A DNA stretch of 64,000 nucleotides from Climacteris rufus (Eukaryota; Chordata; Aves; Passeriformes; Climacteridae). The translations under genes were made by a program, and so were the position numbers. The first letter of the stretch is position 1; each line of letters opens with the position of its first letter. The stretch lies in assembly GCA_013398175.1 (NCBI GenBank), contig VZRZ01004928.1, positions 82,685 to 146,684 on the forward strand. Direction: 5' to 3'. The notes below the pieces were generated by a model. That model did no database searches. It saw nothing but the letters and a program-made list of their open reading frames with translations, and was not told the origin of the DNA. Positions 12,357 to 24,124 of this stretch are shown one piece after another.

Positions 12357-13534
12357 TTAAACATAGGACTCCTTAGCAAACTGGATCTGCTCTACCTCAA
12401 AAACTGGCTGGCTACACCTCCGAGCCAAATACTCAAGTTTGTTCTTTTGACAGGACTCAGACATGGCTCTCAGTCGGTACACTCCTGGGGTCACGGGTAA
12501 ACTCACACGGGAGTTTACTCCCACTGTGACACTGAAGGTTTCAGTCTCCACATCAGGATCCTTTGTTGCAGAAACTCTGGCACTGGGTAGATCCCTTAGA
12601 GTCATATACACTGTGTCCTGTGCACTGTGGCTGCATGGATGAGGCAGCAAAGCATCCTGGTTTGACACTGCTGATCTCATAGTTTGAACTGTGAGATTGT
12701 GGAAGGGAACTTCAGTGGCCAGGCAGTTTTTAACAGCCTCTTCATAAGAGGGTGGTCTTCCAGGATTCCTCTGGTCTACCTCTCTGAACACTTCATCAAC
12801 TGACCTGAAGCGAGGCCTTTGCTCATACTTCACAGGCAACGGTTTGTCACAATTACAACTGTTCTCCTGGACAATTCTGCAGGAGAAATTATCTTCTATC
12901 TTTGTGAAACTGTCCCTCTGAAAAAACTTGTGTTTTCCAGGCCCCCAACTCTGGGTTTTTATTAGTGTTTTCCTGTGGTTTGCAAAAGAGAATGACATGG
13001 AATGTTTTTTGATCTCTCTGCTAGCTGTACTGCAGTCTTCCGTGGCCTTGGTGGAAAAGGACTGAGGCCTGTTTAAAAAGGTTTTCTTGGGACTAGAGGG
13101 TGATACTACTGGGGAGCTGGTGAAAACCGAGCCATCAGAGCTCTCCAGGGAGCAACTGGAGGATGTTTTGGGTAAAGAGTCCGTTGATAATTGTGAAGGT
13201 AAGGCTGCGAGACGTTTCTCCAGTGCCTCCAACCGTAGCTGTTTCTGCTGAACTGGAAAATTGTCCTCACTTTTGTTTAGCTTCTGTTTCCTTATTGTGT
13301 CACCGAGGCTGTTCTGGAAGGACAGGTCTGACTCTGAGTACCTCCTGTCCATTGTGCTGATGTCATTTCTGAAATTAGTCAGTGAAGGGGCAGAGATGTG
13401 TGTTGGATATCTTCTGCTCACAATAGCGTTCTTCCCTTTGGTCTGCTCAGTCTCAGAGGTACAGGGGCTGCCTTCAGCTTCAGGATCTGGGCTGTCATAG
13501 GCAGAGTCATTCTGATGAGCTGCACTGAGTTGTT
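12357..13534 (-). CDS. TAGAP: TAGAP coding exon 9 (long C-terminal exon and stop)
   Basis: Acceptor TTTCTCCCCACAG|AAC opens a single 1178-nt exon encoding residues 303-694 and a TAA stop at 12359-12357. It begins QNDSAYDSPDPE after the junction, as in human. Ser-rich blocks, SPSSPKK, REIKKHSMSF, the PPSYEEA motif (about 12755-12744) and the C-terminal RRCSQPVFE tail are visible. Reading frame upstream of 13534 is intron, so an ORF caller extends this exon falsely to 13565. Confidence 0.97.
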
Positions 13535-16500
13535 CTGTGGGGAGAAAGCAGACGTTAGTTTTCACTGACCAGCTGAGGATGAAAGAGAACTATACGGAGG
13601 GAGTCCCTGCAGAAGAGCACTTCAACAGTCTTGAAATCTCTGTGTTTCCACTGATGTATTCACATATCAAACTCAATAAATAGGCCCAGCAGCCCCAGTC
13701 GTTGACATCCCCAGTCCATTCTCATACCTGTGGAGCTGTCTGTGTGCTCCAGTGACTCCTCAGCCAAGGCACAGACAGGGAAGGCACTGTCCTCCTCAAA
13801 TATTTCTGAGCAGTTGTTTATGAGGAACTCCACCAACACTGTCACCTGCACACAGAAAACAGCCCATTTCAGTCAAGAGTGATGAAAACATATTGAAGAG
13901 TCTTTCCTGCTCTTGCTTGCTGTCTTAGTATGAAGGACAGCACAGAGCAGGCTGGCTTCTGCCAAAATCTTGTCTTAATGTCTGAGGGTGAGGCCACTCC
14001 CTCAGCCCCAGAGGGAGCAGCTGCTTGGAGAGTTCAACGCACCTTGTCATTCATCTCCTTCTGCACTTCCAGCGGGAGCGCGTTGTCCATCCCTGGGCTC
14101 AGCATGTTTGGGCCAATGCAGATGGCCAGGTTGCTGGAGTCCATCCTGCTGCTCTCAGCATTTTGGCTGATGTGGTGGAGCAGAGAGAGCAAGTGCTTGA
14201 GCAAGACGAGGTTTGGTCTAGGCAGCTTGTCAGCCACCCTGCATGAACACAAACAAAACGTGATGTTAAGTGATGGTGCAGTGGCCTCTGCTTCTTCATT
14301 TGAGCAGGTCTCAATTTCACTCAGACAGACGACCCTTCCTCCAGAAAGAGCCAGGTATATGCTCACTGTGTCTTTCAGAAATCCCCAACTGCAGCTGAGC
14401 CTATGGTAATTATAAGACCTTGGATTACAAGATCTTGACTGAAAGGCAGCATTGCAGCAACACTGGAGTAGATGGGATGACATCAGGAGATGTCACTGGA
14501 GGCTTCCCAAAGCCTGTGGTTGTGCTGTGGGGCTTTCAAAGCACTCCCAGTCAGCCTCCACACCTACTCTTCCTAAGGAGCAAAACATGTGCCCAGCTTC
14601 ACCTCCAGCAGGTGGGAAGTTTCCATGTCAGTGCCTGTCCCACAGCACCATGAGTGTGTTAGCTGAGACTGCAGCCTCTGCCCTCTTCCTAAATTGGTGG
14701 TTTCATAGAGCAAACTCAACCTCAGGAAGTGCTGCTGCTTGAGCCCTCTAAACCAAATGCCACAGAGCAGTAGCAAGCTGATATAAATGACAGACTTTTA
14801 AATGAGACTTGATTTCGAAAGACGTTGGCCTCTACCAACCCGTCCATTACACTGGGGCTGGTTACAAAACTTCCTGGCTGAAAAACTTACTCTTTCAATT
14901 CTTCAATTTTTTCTTGCTTGCTTGGCTTCTCTAGAGCTTGCATCCATTTCTGATAGAGGTCAGTTGACAGGAGTTTGGAGGGAATATTTCGGAGAAAGTC
15001 CTGCAAAGCCAAGAGATTTAGATGAAGCTTTGACACTACCCTGAGTACAGAGGGAGCATTTCTGTCACATGGCTCTCTAGGAGGCAGAGTGATTTGAGCT
15101 ATCTGACCATCAGCACTGACAGAGCAGTGCAATGCACAAGTGCATTTGTACTTGTGTTGTAACAGGACCCAGCTTTCAGCTGCCTTTCCTTCACCCATAA
15201 ATCTCACTATTGCTCCCTGGGAGGATACTGAGCAAAAGGACAAAGTGAGTTTCCGACAGGCATGCAGGAAATCAGCAGCCCAAAAAGTGGGACTGAAAAT
15301 CAGGTGGGAAAGGCCAAATTTTCCTAAGCTTGAAGCATTTAGTCTGGCTTTGTTCTGGCTTGAGCCAGGAGTCCCATCTAGGTCAGCTTGGAGCACCAGA
15401 GTGGGCCTGTGCAGATTAGCAATGTCTCCTACCAGTGTAGCTCAGAATTGCTCACCTTCAAAACCACTGCCAGCAGGTGCACAGATTTGCTTTTCAAATC
15501 AACATTCCCGCCTTTGTTTAGGTCCTCCTTCAACTCCTTTCGTGCTTTCTCATTGGCAGCTTTTCTGAATATCCCTTCAGTGGATGGCCCTTTCATATAC
15601 AATATAGCTAGGAGATCCTGCAGGGGAAAAAATCAGACAGGAATGGAAGAACAGTTACTTGGATGAAGGATGTCCTTTGGCAGGTGAGAATTTCTTTAGA
15701 AACAGAAGAAAAATTGTCTGGAGGTACACTATGCTCTGATTTGTTCAGTATCTAGCTCTTGCTCCAAGTACATTACATAGGAAATAGTCTGATTTTCCCC
15801 TAATCCACCTTATTTTTGAAGTGGTGAATTCCACTAACTTCAGTGGAGTCATCCTTGCTCATTTCCAGAAGGAAACAAGGAGTGGCTTAAGTCTTAGCTC
15901 ACATCCCCTCCCTCACAAGACAGGCAAATACTGCTTAGAAGAGACAAATACCTCTCTACTGGGAAAGCCAGTTCAGTGGGAGAATTGTTACAAGACCATT
16001 TTTATACAGAAGATAGTGTTTATGTATCTGTTTGTGGCAGTCCATAGCTGAACACTTTTTTGTCATGGAAATACAGAAATCCTTGGAAGTTTATGCTGCT
16101 GTAAGATTTATTTAAATTACTTCTTTATAATCACAGATGTTTATATTAAGAAGCAGATCTTTGATTCCTGGTCCTGGGATCTCTACACTCCTAGTTACTT
16201 CCAGTGAAAGTTGGGTGGGCTGCACAAAACCCACAGACCTGAGCCTTTCTACATTTGGGATGGGCCCTAATCTTATCAGGAAGGTGTGTGGAAGGGAAAC
16301 ACCAAAATCACTCATCTCCTTGGTGATGCAGCAGAAATACTGGGGATCCTGCCTCACATTGAAATCAAAGGTATCACCGGATTACAGAATGGTTGGGCTG
16401 AAAGGGACTTTAAAGATCATCTCATTCCAACCCCCAGCCATAGGCAGGGGCACCTATGTCCTCCCCACACACTGGAAATTTCCACTAAATCAGGTTTCTC

Positions 16501-19124
16501 CTGGTCCCATCCAATCTGGCCTGGAACACTTCCAGGGATGGGGCAGCCACAGCTTGTCTGGGTAACCTGTGCCAGAGCCTCATCACCCTCACTGCCAAGA
16601 ATTTCTTCCAAATGTTCAATCTAACCCTGCTCTCCATCCATTTGAAGCCATTTGCCCCTTGTCCTGACACTCCAGGCCCTTGCAAACGGCTCCTCTATAA
16701 TAAAGCACCTCAGGCTTCCTTACCTGGACTGGCTGGGGCAGTGTGTCATCTTCCCCACAGATAAGTGCCAGAGGCTGGCCAAACAGAGTTATTTTGGCAC
16801 CCGAGTCTAGCTGCCCTGAGGAATTTCTTTTGGTAAAGCTTCGTCTCAGAGTAAATGACTGCGATATCACCTTCTTTCTTTTCTTTGTTCCATCTGCTGC
16901 AAGTAAAAGGAAAACAAAAGATCAATTTAAAATTTAAAAAAAAAACCCAACAGAGCACTATGTGGTCTTTCATCTATGTGCAGTGCACAGATGTATGTTG
17001 AAACAACTCAAACCAAATGGGGAGAAACTGAAAGACAACTGAGTGGTTACTAGGGAAACAACTGCCTAAACTGTAAAACTGTGACCATCCCTCTAAGGCC
17101 ACCACCTTTCCTGTTTTGGGTTGGGTGTTTTTTACATTCTAGTCACTGTTTCTTCTTAGAGAGTGAGAACATACATGGCACAGAAATAACATTTATGGAG
17201 ATTTTTTACATTTCAATAGTTTCTGTGATAACTGAGACAGAGGGGCCACTTGGGCAGCTGGCAATGACAACAATTTTCACTACATGGTCTGACTGTGCCC
17301 CAGCCTTGGGTTAAGAGTAGAACTAGGGGCTCCTACTTTTTGGCCTCTTTCACAGCCTGAAATGAAAACATATGGCTCCATCTCTGCCGGCTTAAAAGCC
17401 AACTCTAACGACAATGCTCCTTCTAGAGATAGTGCTTGCCCCCTGCCAGCCAGCCTGTGGAAGGTGATACTTGCTCCAGAGGATGGCAGCAACACAGTAG
17501 GGCTTCACTGGCTTCAGGGTCAGAAATCTCTTTGCTTAGGATTTGCATCTGCTTCATAAAGAAGAGGGCTAGGAATCTGAAGATGATAGTTATATTGGGG
17601 TGGGGTGAGCCTTTTTTTCAGAAACAGTGAGAGAGGACCTTTTTGCTAGAAAGCTTTCTAAAGGATTTGTCTTCTGCAAACTTGCAATAAATGTCATGCC
17701 TTCTAGTCCAAAATGAAGTTGTCTTATATAGACGAGAAATTCTCAGGATCTCTCTTCGTGGCTTAGAGCAAGTTCTTGGTAGGGAGGGGTTAAAAGCTAT
17801 GAGAAAGTCACCTAACATTATAGTGTAATGTAAAATATTTGCTTCTGATATTCCTGAAAGCTGGTCTGATGTGATGGTCTGCTCCACATCTGACCCTGCC
17901 CTTTTAATGGTCTCCTCTGGCAGTACTTGGTACTCGCTTGCAGTGCCACACCTCGGTGGGGATGCTCGAGTGAGAAAGAAACACATTTACTTCCCATTAC
18001 TGCCAGGGAACACAAAAAAATGTGGCTCTGAGGAACAGGAAATGGGAATACAAGACCTCTGGCACTCAGCACTGTCACCTCTGCCACTGAGCATATGGGA
18101 AAGAAGTAATTTGAAAATGAGTGGCACTCCAGAGCTTAAGCCCTCTCCTGGATGGGGACTGTGGCTTCTCTCAGGGTGGGGAAGCAGGCAGTTTCGGGTG
18201 GTTTTGCACAACTGCCAACTTGCAAGCATTATATAAGAAGGCGGTTCCTCAGTTTGTTTTTGAAACTCACCATTTGAGAGGCAAAGTGCATCTTCAGGAT
18301 CTGCTGCGACCGACAGGGGACATTTCTTGGCATCAGCCTGCGAAAAGCATGTTAGGGTTACAGAGCTGTCACCAGTAGTGGGGGCCACCAGCGAGGTGCT
18401 GCAGCTCCTCAGAAATCTGTGGGAGGCCCTGGGGAATAACCAGGCAAGCCTAACACCTGCTGAAGAGGTGCCTGGGTCCAGGACTGACACTGCTTTGCTG
18501 CCCAGTAGAGGGGTCTGTGGTAAACCCCACAGCCAGAAACCCCAGTCATGCCCGGCAGACCACAGCCCTGTGCTCTTTCAGGCTGCTCTGATCCAGAGAG
18601 GCCACAGCTGGACACAGCCTGCCTTTTTGTGTTCCCCCCCACACTCCCCCGGCACTGGAAATTTCCTCCCAAACTCCTCCATGGAGCCTTGACGGCTTTG
18701 AAGCCTGCAAGATTCCTGAGCAAAGGTCCTCGGGAGCCAGGGGAATGCACAGACTGCCCACAGCAATGCCCAGCTCCCTCTGCTCAGTGCTGCACAGAGT
18801 TGCCTTTGAAGAGCTCTGCCCACTCCTGGGTGAGGGCAGGCAGCCCGCAGCTACTAGAGGGGCCACCCCCGCTTTGCTAAGATATCTCACACGAATACCC
18901 GAGAAGAATCCGGGAAAATGTAAGGGCTGCTTACCTCTGTCTGGCACTCAATCAGACTCTCCATGTTCCCAGCATTTAGTGTCTTTGACTAGGCAAGAAA
19001 ACAAAGACACTGTGTGGGTAACTGAACGCTATGGTTTAGAAATCAGAGCTTTTCAAAATCACTAGCTTGACAGAGCTGAAATAATTAAGATACTCACAGT
19101 ATTACAGCTGCTTAACACTTTCAT
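12357..19124 (-). CDS. TAGAP: TAGAP, T-cell activation RhoGTPase-activating protein; nine coding exons, 694 aa
   Basis: Coding segments in transcript order are 19124-19098, 18988-18935, 18337-18271, 16896-16724, 15617-15456, 15000-14891, 14238-14043, 13845-13728 and 13534-12357. All introns are GT-AG and phases agree at every junction; the total is 2085 nt. The human protein, as I recall it, is about 731 aa, so this is slightly shorter. A RhoGAP domain spans roughly residues 90-265. It has the arginine finger R125 in GPSTEGIFRKAA, the KLPRPN segment (202-207) and the conserved N234 in SSNLAICIGPNML. The C-terminal half is Ser-rich and probably disordered. It carries RRYSES (366-371), a PPSY motif (563-566, PPxY type) and a terminal CSQPVFE...AKESYV tail shared with human TAGAP. 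By family knowledge the protein stimulates GTP hydrolysis by Rho-type GTPases in lymphocytes and myeloid cells. No frameshift or premature stop was seen. Identity is very secure; the 5' non-coding exon is not. Confidence 0.97.
13728..13845 (-). CDS. TAGAP: TAGAP coding exon 8 (end of RhoGAP region)
   Basis: Acceptor GTGTGCAG|GTG and donor CCACAG|GTATGA bound a 118-nt exon, residues 264-302 plus one base of codon 303. It reads VTVLVEFLINNCSEIFEED and closes with EESLEHTDSST, as in the human protein (LEHTDSS). Confidence 0.95.
14043..14238 (-). CDS. TAGAP: TAGAP coding exon 7 (RhoGAP)
   Basis: Acceptor TTCATGCAG|GGT and donor GACAAG|GTGCGT bound a 196-nt exon, residues 198-263. It holds VADKLPRPN and DSSNLAICIGPNML; the Asn in SSNLA is the second invariant polar residue of RhoGAP active sites. 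It ends MNDK. Confidence 0.96.
14891..15000 (-). CDS. TAGAP: TAGAP coding exon 6 (RhoGAP)
   Basis: Acceptor TTGGCTTTGCAG|GAC and donor AAAGA|GTAAGT bound a 110-nt exon, residues 162-197 plus two bases of codon 198. It reads DFLRNIPSKLLSTDLYQKWM then a charged helix ending EELKE. The DFLRxIPxKLL motif is a standard helix of the RhoGAP fold. Confidence 0.95.
15090..15427. repeat. Dispersed repeat, copy A (TAGAP intron 5)
   Basis: This segment matches 42690-43039 in the same orientation with moderate divergence and small indels. Shared landmarks include TTCACCCATAAATCTCA, GACAAAGTGAGTTTCC, GGCATGCAGGAAATCA, TTTAGTCTGGCTTTG and GTGCAGATTAGCAATGTCT. It ends 29 bp from the donor of TAGAP coding exon 5. 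The family is not recognised; it is not the CR1 3' end. Confidence 0.8.
15456..15617 (-). CDS. TAGAP: TAGAP coding exon 5 (RhoGAP, arginine finger)
   Basis: Acceptor CCCCTGCAG|GAT and donor TTGAAG|GTGAGC bound exactly 54 codons, residues 108-161, phase 0 at both ends. It carries MKGPSTEGIFRKAANEKARK, in which R125 is the catalytic arginine finger of RhoGAP domains. The exon ends SVHLLAVVLK. This is the best conserved stretch of the gene. Confidence 0.96.
16381..16698 (-). mobile_element. CR1: CR1 LINE 3' fragment next to TAGAP exon 4
   Basis: The plus strand gives antisense CR1 from AGAATGGTTGGGCTGAAAGG, through AACACTTCCAGGGATGGGGC, to CTTGTCCTGACACTCCAGGC. It therefore lies in the same transcriptional sense as TAGAP. 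Its right edge is about 25 bp from the exon 4 donor. Confidence 0.95.
16724..16896 (-). CDS. TAGAP: TAGAP coding exon 4 (start of RhoGAP region)
   Basis: The exon encodes residues 50-107. It starts with the basic KKRKKV motif and ends GEDDTLPQPVQ at the donor CCAG|GTAAGG. The LFGQPLALICGEDDTLPQPV segment is the N-terminal edge of the RhoGAP fold and matches human closely. The acceptor is a CAGCAG tandem (NAGNAG); the first AG (exon starting 16896) gives an A at residue 50, and the second would drop one residue. A CR1 copy begins about 25 bp past the donor. Confidence 0.92.
18271..18337 (-). CDS. TAGAP: TAGAP coding exon 3
   Basis: Acceptor TTTTCGCAG|GCT and donor TCAAATG|GTGAGT bound a 67-nt exon encoding residues 28-49 and the first base of codon 50. 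It begins ADAKKCPLS and ends CLSN. This acidic linker is poorly conserved; the match to human rests on length, splice phase and neighbours. Confidence 0.85.
18935..18988 (-). CDS. TAGAP: TAGAP coding exon 2
   Basis: Acceptor CTTGCCTAG|TCA and donor ACAGAG|GTAAGC bound an 18-codon exon reading SKTLNAGNMESLIECQTE. This is nearly the same as the human N-terminus. An internal ATG at 18964 (MESLIEC) could serve as an alternative start. Phase 0 at both ends, so skipping it would keep the frame. Confidence 0.92.
19098..19124 (-). CDS. TAGAP: TAGAP coding exon 1 (start codon)
   Basis: The exon encodes nine residues, MKVLSSCNT, and ends in the donor ACT|GTGAGT. The human protein begins with a very similar peptide (MKLRSSHNA), which fixes this ATG as the start. 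The frame stays open upstream for some 40 codons without another ATG I trust. The Kozak context is weak (C at -3). Intron phase 0. Confidence 0.9.
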
Positions 19125-19614
19125 TAGGAGTTTGATTGGGGGAGCTCTGGACACTCTGGCTTCCTTCAGTCCTTTTGTTTGTCTGTTTATTGAACAGGGA
19201 ATGGATAAAGAAAGACTCTTGTAAGACTGCACTCTTCTTATTTTTCTCCTCTGCAAACCAACCTAGCTTGTATGATCCTGAACCAGTCAGATCTCCCACA
19301 CAAGTAAACCATAAAGTCCTTCTCTGGAAGGGCACTCAGCCCTGCTGCCATATCTGCCTCTTCATTAAAACAAAATAAAAGCAGCTTTCCACTTTTAATT
19401 CATGCAAACAATGAAGAAGTGGTGACAGCTACATATGGTCATTGATCTGCAAACATGAGGCTAAGCAACTCGGTCAGCTCTGCCCACGAGCTACACTTCG
19501 CAGTGGGTGCACCTCTCCCCGTCTATATTTTTGTACAACTCCATATAGCTGCATCTGAAGCTCTCCAGTGACTTCAACCACGATGTCACAGATTTTATCC
19601 GAGGCAGTACTTAC

Positions 19615-19656
19615 CCAAGGAGTGAGTCCAGCCAGAGCTCCTTCACCTCCCGTGAA
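19615..19656 (-). other. Possible TAGAP 5' untranslated exon or its 3' edge
   Basis: On the minus strand a good acceptor (CTCCTTTCGTCTGCAG at 19657) and a consensus donor (CCTTGG|GTAAGT at 19615/19614) enclose 42 nt. They lie 490 bp upstream of the TAGAP start codon. The donor could also belong to a longer first exon starting upstream. Support is splice-site quality and position only. Confidence 0.3.
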
Positions 19657-22600
19657 CTGCAGACGAAAGGAGAAACAGCATCACTCCACACAGCTGCTAA
19701 TCCTTTGGACAGAGGCAGGCAACTAAATCGTCTATACGACGTGTGCTGCCTTACATATGCAGAAGGGGCAGGTGGAAATTCACAGACAGGAAGAAGCATC
19801 ACGGGGCAGGACTGAGACACTACCAAATTGCTGGCTTCCTCTTTCCTTTTAGAGGAGCGACTTTTCTTTTCTCTCTCTCTTTTTTTTTCCCCCCTCTCTC
19901 TGGTACCTGTTTTGGATGGAAAAGATGAGACACTTGCCAGGTAAAGGTTCCATCTATCTTTACCAGCATGAGGTGAGATGTGCAGAGGGGGCTGCAGTGT
20001 GGGCAGCTTCTCTTTACCATTAAAGGGCAGTGGGTACAGTCTGTCCTTTGACTGCTCAGAGATATTAGATTTGGCAGTGTAAAGGCACACTACCAGATCA
20101 AGTTACACTAAGAATAATTAAAACAATGGGGAGGTGGAATAGACTAGATTCAGAAAAATGTTTCTGTATATGTTTTTAAAGCTAATTGCAACAGCTTACT
20201 GTCTGCAAGCAGATGTAGACACACACTTTGTCAGTGCTAAGTAGTTCTTGAGAATCTATGCACTGGACTGCTGTAGAGGAAGTGGTGTTATGCCATAATT
20301 TATTTATGTATGACAATATGTAATAAAAAGTCTCGCCTAAAATATACCTTAATAAGAACTTTGCATCCACTTATAAAATTTTAATCCAACTGAAGAGATT
20401 AAAAAATCCAGGAAAAATCTACATCTCCTTGACCTGCACCCTTCTGTTACTTACTGCCCCCCAGCTTGGGCATATCAGGAATATAGTATTCACTCTACCA
20501 GGCCATAATCAAAATTCACTAATGTTTCATGTTAAATACATTATATTATTTCTATTGATTTATTGACTGAGGCAAATTACAACCCTGTTCTGGGTGCCAG
20601 TCTGCTGATCCTGTGCAAAGGAGAGTTAACGCTGAGAGTCAAAGGGTTGGGAATTCTTCAGTGGTGGATTTAGGTGGAAAGCACACTTGTAACACTGTGG
20701 TCTTACTGCTGCTTTCCCCATGGATGCTCCATTTCACAGGTGCAGAGGATGGGGCTGTGTTTTAGCACAGCTCTTTGCAGATGCACGTAATGGCTACATC
20801 CGCTGCTGAATTCACCCTCAAAGCCACCCTTTGTGTAACCACATCAGACCTGGCCTGTGTTGTACTGACCCTGTTTCATGCGAAACAGAAAGATCATCTC
20901 AGCTTGACTCTGGCAGAAATACAAAGTATAAAATTAACTTTTGGTTAGATAGGGATGTGTCCAATAAAGCAAAAGGAGACCTGTCCTGTTTTGGGGGGAG
21001 GATTGCTGTAGATGACCTTTCAAGTCTTCCTGAGGCCCATAATTTCCATGGTCCTGTAGTGACACTGGACTGTAGGTTTGTTTAGGGCTGAAACACACAG
21101 GAATCTCAATCAGTTAGTCTGCAGCCCTGTGCATTTACCACTGATCTTTTACTCACTGCTGTAACTGATTTTTTTGTTAATTATCAGTCGCATGACATTT
21201 GTAACTTCCCTACTAAATTCCATGGGCTGATGCATGTTCTTGCAGAAATACTGACATCCTGTACCACTTTCTCCTGAGAATTTCTTCTGAGGCTCCTTGG
21301 CAGCTGCAGCACCACTGCTGATAGTCTCAGCAGGACTCCTCAACAAAAAGCATCTATCTTTCACTACATCTGTTAAATGTATAGCCAAACATACCTGTCT
21401 GTTAAGTATTTCAGAGGCTTAGGGGACCTATGCAGTTCAGGTCCCTTGCCCTCACTCCCAGAAGTGTACACAGATTATTTCTGAGGTTATTTCTCAGTCT
21501 GTGTCATGATTAAGACGCAGGTTTTGATCTGGAAAATGTGTGACTTGTGAAGAAAATGTGAATTTAATGGATGGTGATGAGCCAGGCCAGAAGCTTAAAT
21601 TACAGTTAGGGCACCAGCTGTACACAGGGTACAATGCTTTGAGTTTCCCAGGAGAAGATAGACTAATGGGTGATGTATTGATAGCACGTCACCAGACTGT
21701 CCATTGACACACACTGCTGTGTCTCTATCCAATTAGTTCTCATCCATTAACAGTTGTGGGGATATAATGGCCATTGGATGTGGAAGGTGTGTGTGTATAG
21801 GCCTGCCTGCCCATATGGAAAACAATTTGATTTTTTTACCCTCCTGATATCATCCTTTATTTAATAGCTCTTCTTTGGTGTGTATCACAAACACTTAATT
21901 TGTGCCAAAATTATTTAAAACAGCTTATTTTATTACAAACAAGCATGCCCCATCTAAATAGCAGGCATCCTAAAATGCTGTGGTTTGGTAGAGTAATTGT
22001 ATGGCAACACAGAGGGAATCTTGGCTGATTTTGTGAAAAGCAGTAGGCAGGCATGTTCTGGCTCCTGCCAAACACCGCAGAGCTGTGTGCAGGGTGCCAG
22101 GGTCAGAAGAGCTGCCCTCACATCTAGCAGCCAGAGCAGCTTCACAACTTCCCCATCAGTGTGGAAAAGGTAACACAGATGTAGCACCCAGAGCCAGTCT
22201 CCACGCTGAATATCAGCATCTCATGTGAGATGTTTACAAATTAAGTTCCTTTGAACAACTTCTCTCCTTGAAGAGGCTGACTCCATGTCTACCACCCAGC
22301 TCTGCTTTGCAGACTTGAAACCTTTGCTACAGTCTGCTGCTGCCTTGCCTTGGTGCAGACCTTACAGCACGATGTAGCAGAGCAATGTGTTTGCTGTGCC
22401 ACAGCCACTGCCCTGGGGCAGGCAGGATAGATGGCAGGTGGCTTGGGCACACCTGGAGCTGTTTGCTGGTGACGTGTTTCTCCCGATCCATCCCTGACTA
22501 AGTGGATGCACCGTCCTTCAAAGACACTGGATGTTTACACAATGATCAGGGCATGGGAGAGGGGGTGGACTTGCAGGGGTTCTGTAGGACTGACCTATAT

Positions 22601-24124
22601 AGAAGTTCTTCCCTTGCTGTACATCAGGCTGCTTCCTTCAGGTCTGCTGAAGTGTTTTATATTCATTGACGAGAAAGCAGGAACAGGGAAGTCCTGCAAA
22701 GCAGCCAGTCCTGGGTATATCCAGGCCTCTCAGGACGGGGTTTGCTCCTCAAAATGTGGAGCATTTTCCTTATAGCAGTCAGGACACCAGTTTGATGCCT
22801 CTGCTTCCCCCTGGTCCTAGCCAGCCCCTTTCTCCCCCAGACTATTGTTGCTCTTGTGGTTGACTCCCAAGCCCTTTGCCCAAGCAGTGCTTGGAGAGAG
22901 GGCTTATATAGCACTTGCTGCCAACATAGACCAAAGGGTGATTTTCTCCTTTGTGTGAACTCCAGTCAAGCTAGGCATTTTCTTCTCTTTTCTTCTCTTA
23001 CCGTGGCTCAGTGAAGGAAAAAAAAAGAACAAAATAATAAATCTGCCATGACTGGAGACTGTCTGTTTCTTCTCTCCTTATCAAACCACAAATGGGAAAA
23101 TCCCAGCCACAGCTCACTACTGTTTATTTCTATTACTTTTGCAAATGTTTGACACCATGGTTTTTAAAAATGAGGGAGTGTGTGAATGAATCCGGAAACT
23201 CCCCTTCACCCTGTTGTCATACCAGCAAGGAAGCAGCAGGAGCATAGCTGTGAGAAGGGACAGCAGAATGCGCCTGGAGCAGGGATTGTTTCAAGCCCAT
23301 AAAGAGCAGAAAGAGCCTTCATCAGCGCCTCTCTGTGTGGAAAAGGGATTGTATTCCAGTTTTGTCTTCACTGCCACAGCTGCAGTCTCCCCAGGGAACA
23401 ATAGGAGCATTTACCAAAATAAGGAAAGCAGTTATGCCAAAGTTGGAGAGCTGTTGGGTTGGTTGTTTTTTGGAAGGGAAAGCTCTGTACAATCTGTCCA
23501 TGAACTCAAAGAACAGGGTGGCAAGTGGGTTCCTGGAAACAGGCCACATTTACACATGCCTTCTGAAGGCAGATATGATTTCCTACTACTCTCCAGAGTG
23601 TGTTGTGGATTGCACAGGCATGGTTCAGGGTTTGATCACAGAACAGACAGTTCTTTGATCAGACCAGTCCCTACTTTCTACCTGTAAGTTCAGAACAAGG
23701 TCCATCAACCCAGCTGGTGCTGAACTTCTACAGGTTTAGTCAGGTAGAATCTGGGCTCATGCTAAACCTGCCTTTGGAAAGTAAAACCCGTTGTCAGTTT
23801 TTCCCAGCTCTGTTCAGCTGATTTCTATCCTGAATTAGATATCAAGGTTGGATTGCAATGTGGGTTAGATTGCACTGCCCTTCTACACATTGTGTTACTA
23901 TTGCATAGGAAAAAGTTACAAATAAAAAAATAGTACTATAAAGATTAATAACACTATAAAAGGTGTATTCTGTGCCATGACACCCTTTTCCTTGCATATG
24001 CTTTTCAGGGTGGTTTGTTTATTCTTTCATGGGTGCTTCCCCCAGGACTGAGTTGGCAGCCCTGAAGATTTTTACTCATCCTCAGATGTTGCCCATTTTT
24101 CACTGTAAAATAGCTAGTTTTCTC

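Noticed and set aside
13535..13565. N-terminal extension of the long C-terminal TAGAP ORF
   Set aside because: These ten codons are intron read-through; the acceptor CCCCACAG ends at 13535 and exon 8 joins in phase at 13534.
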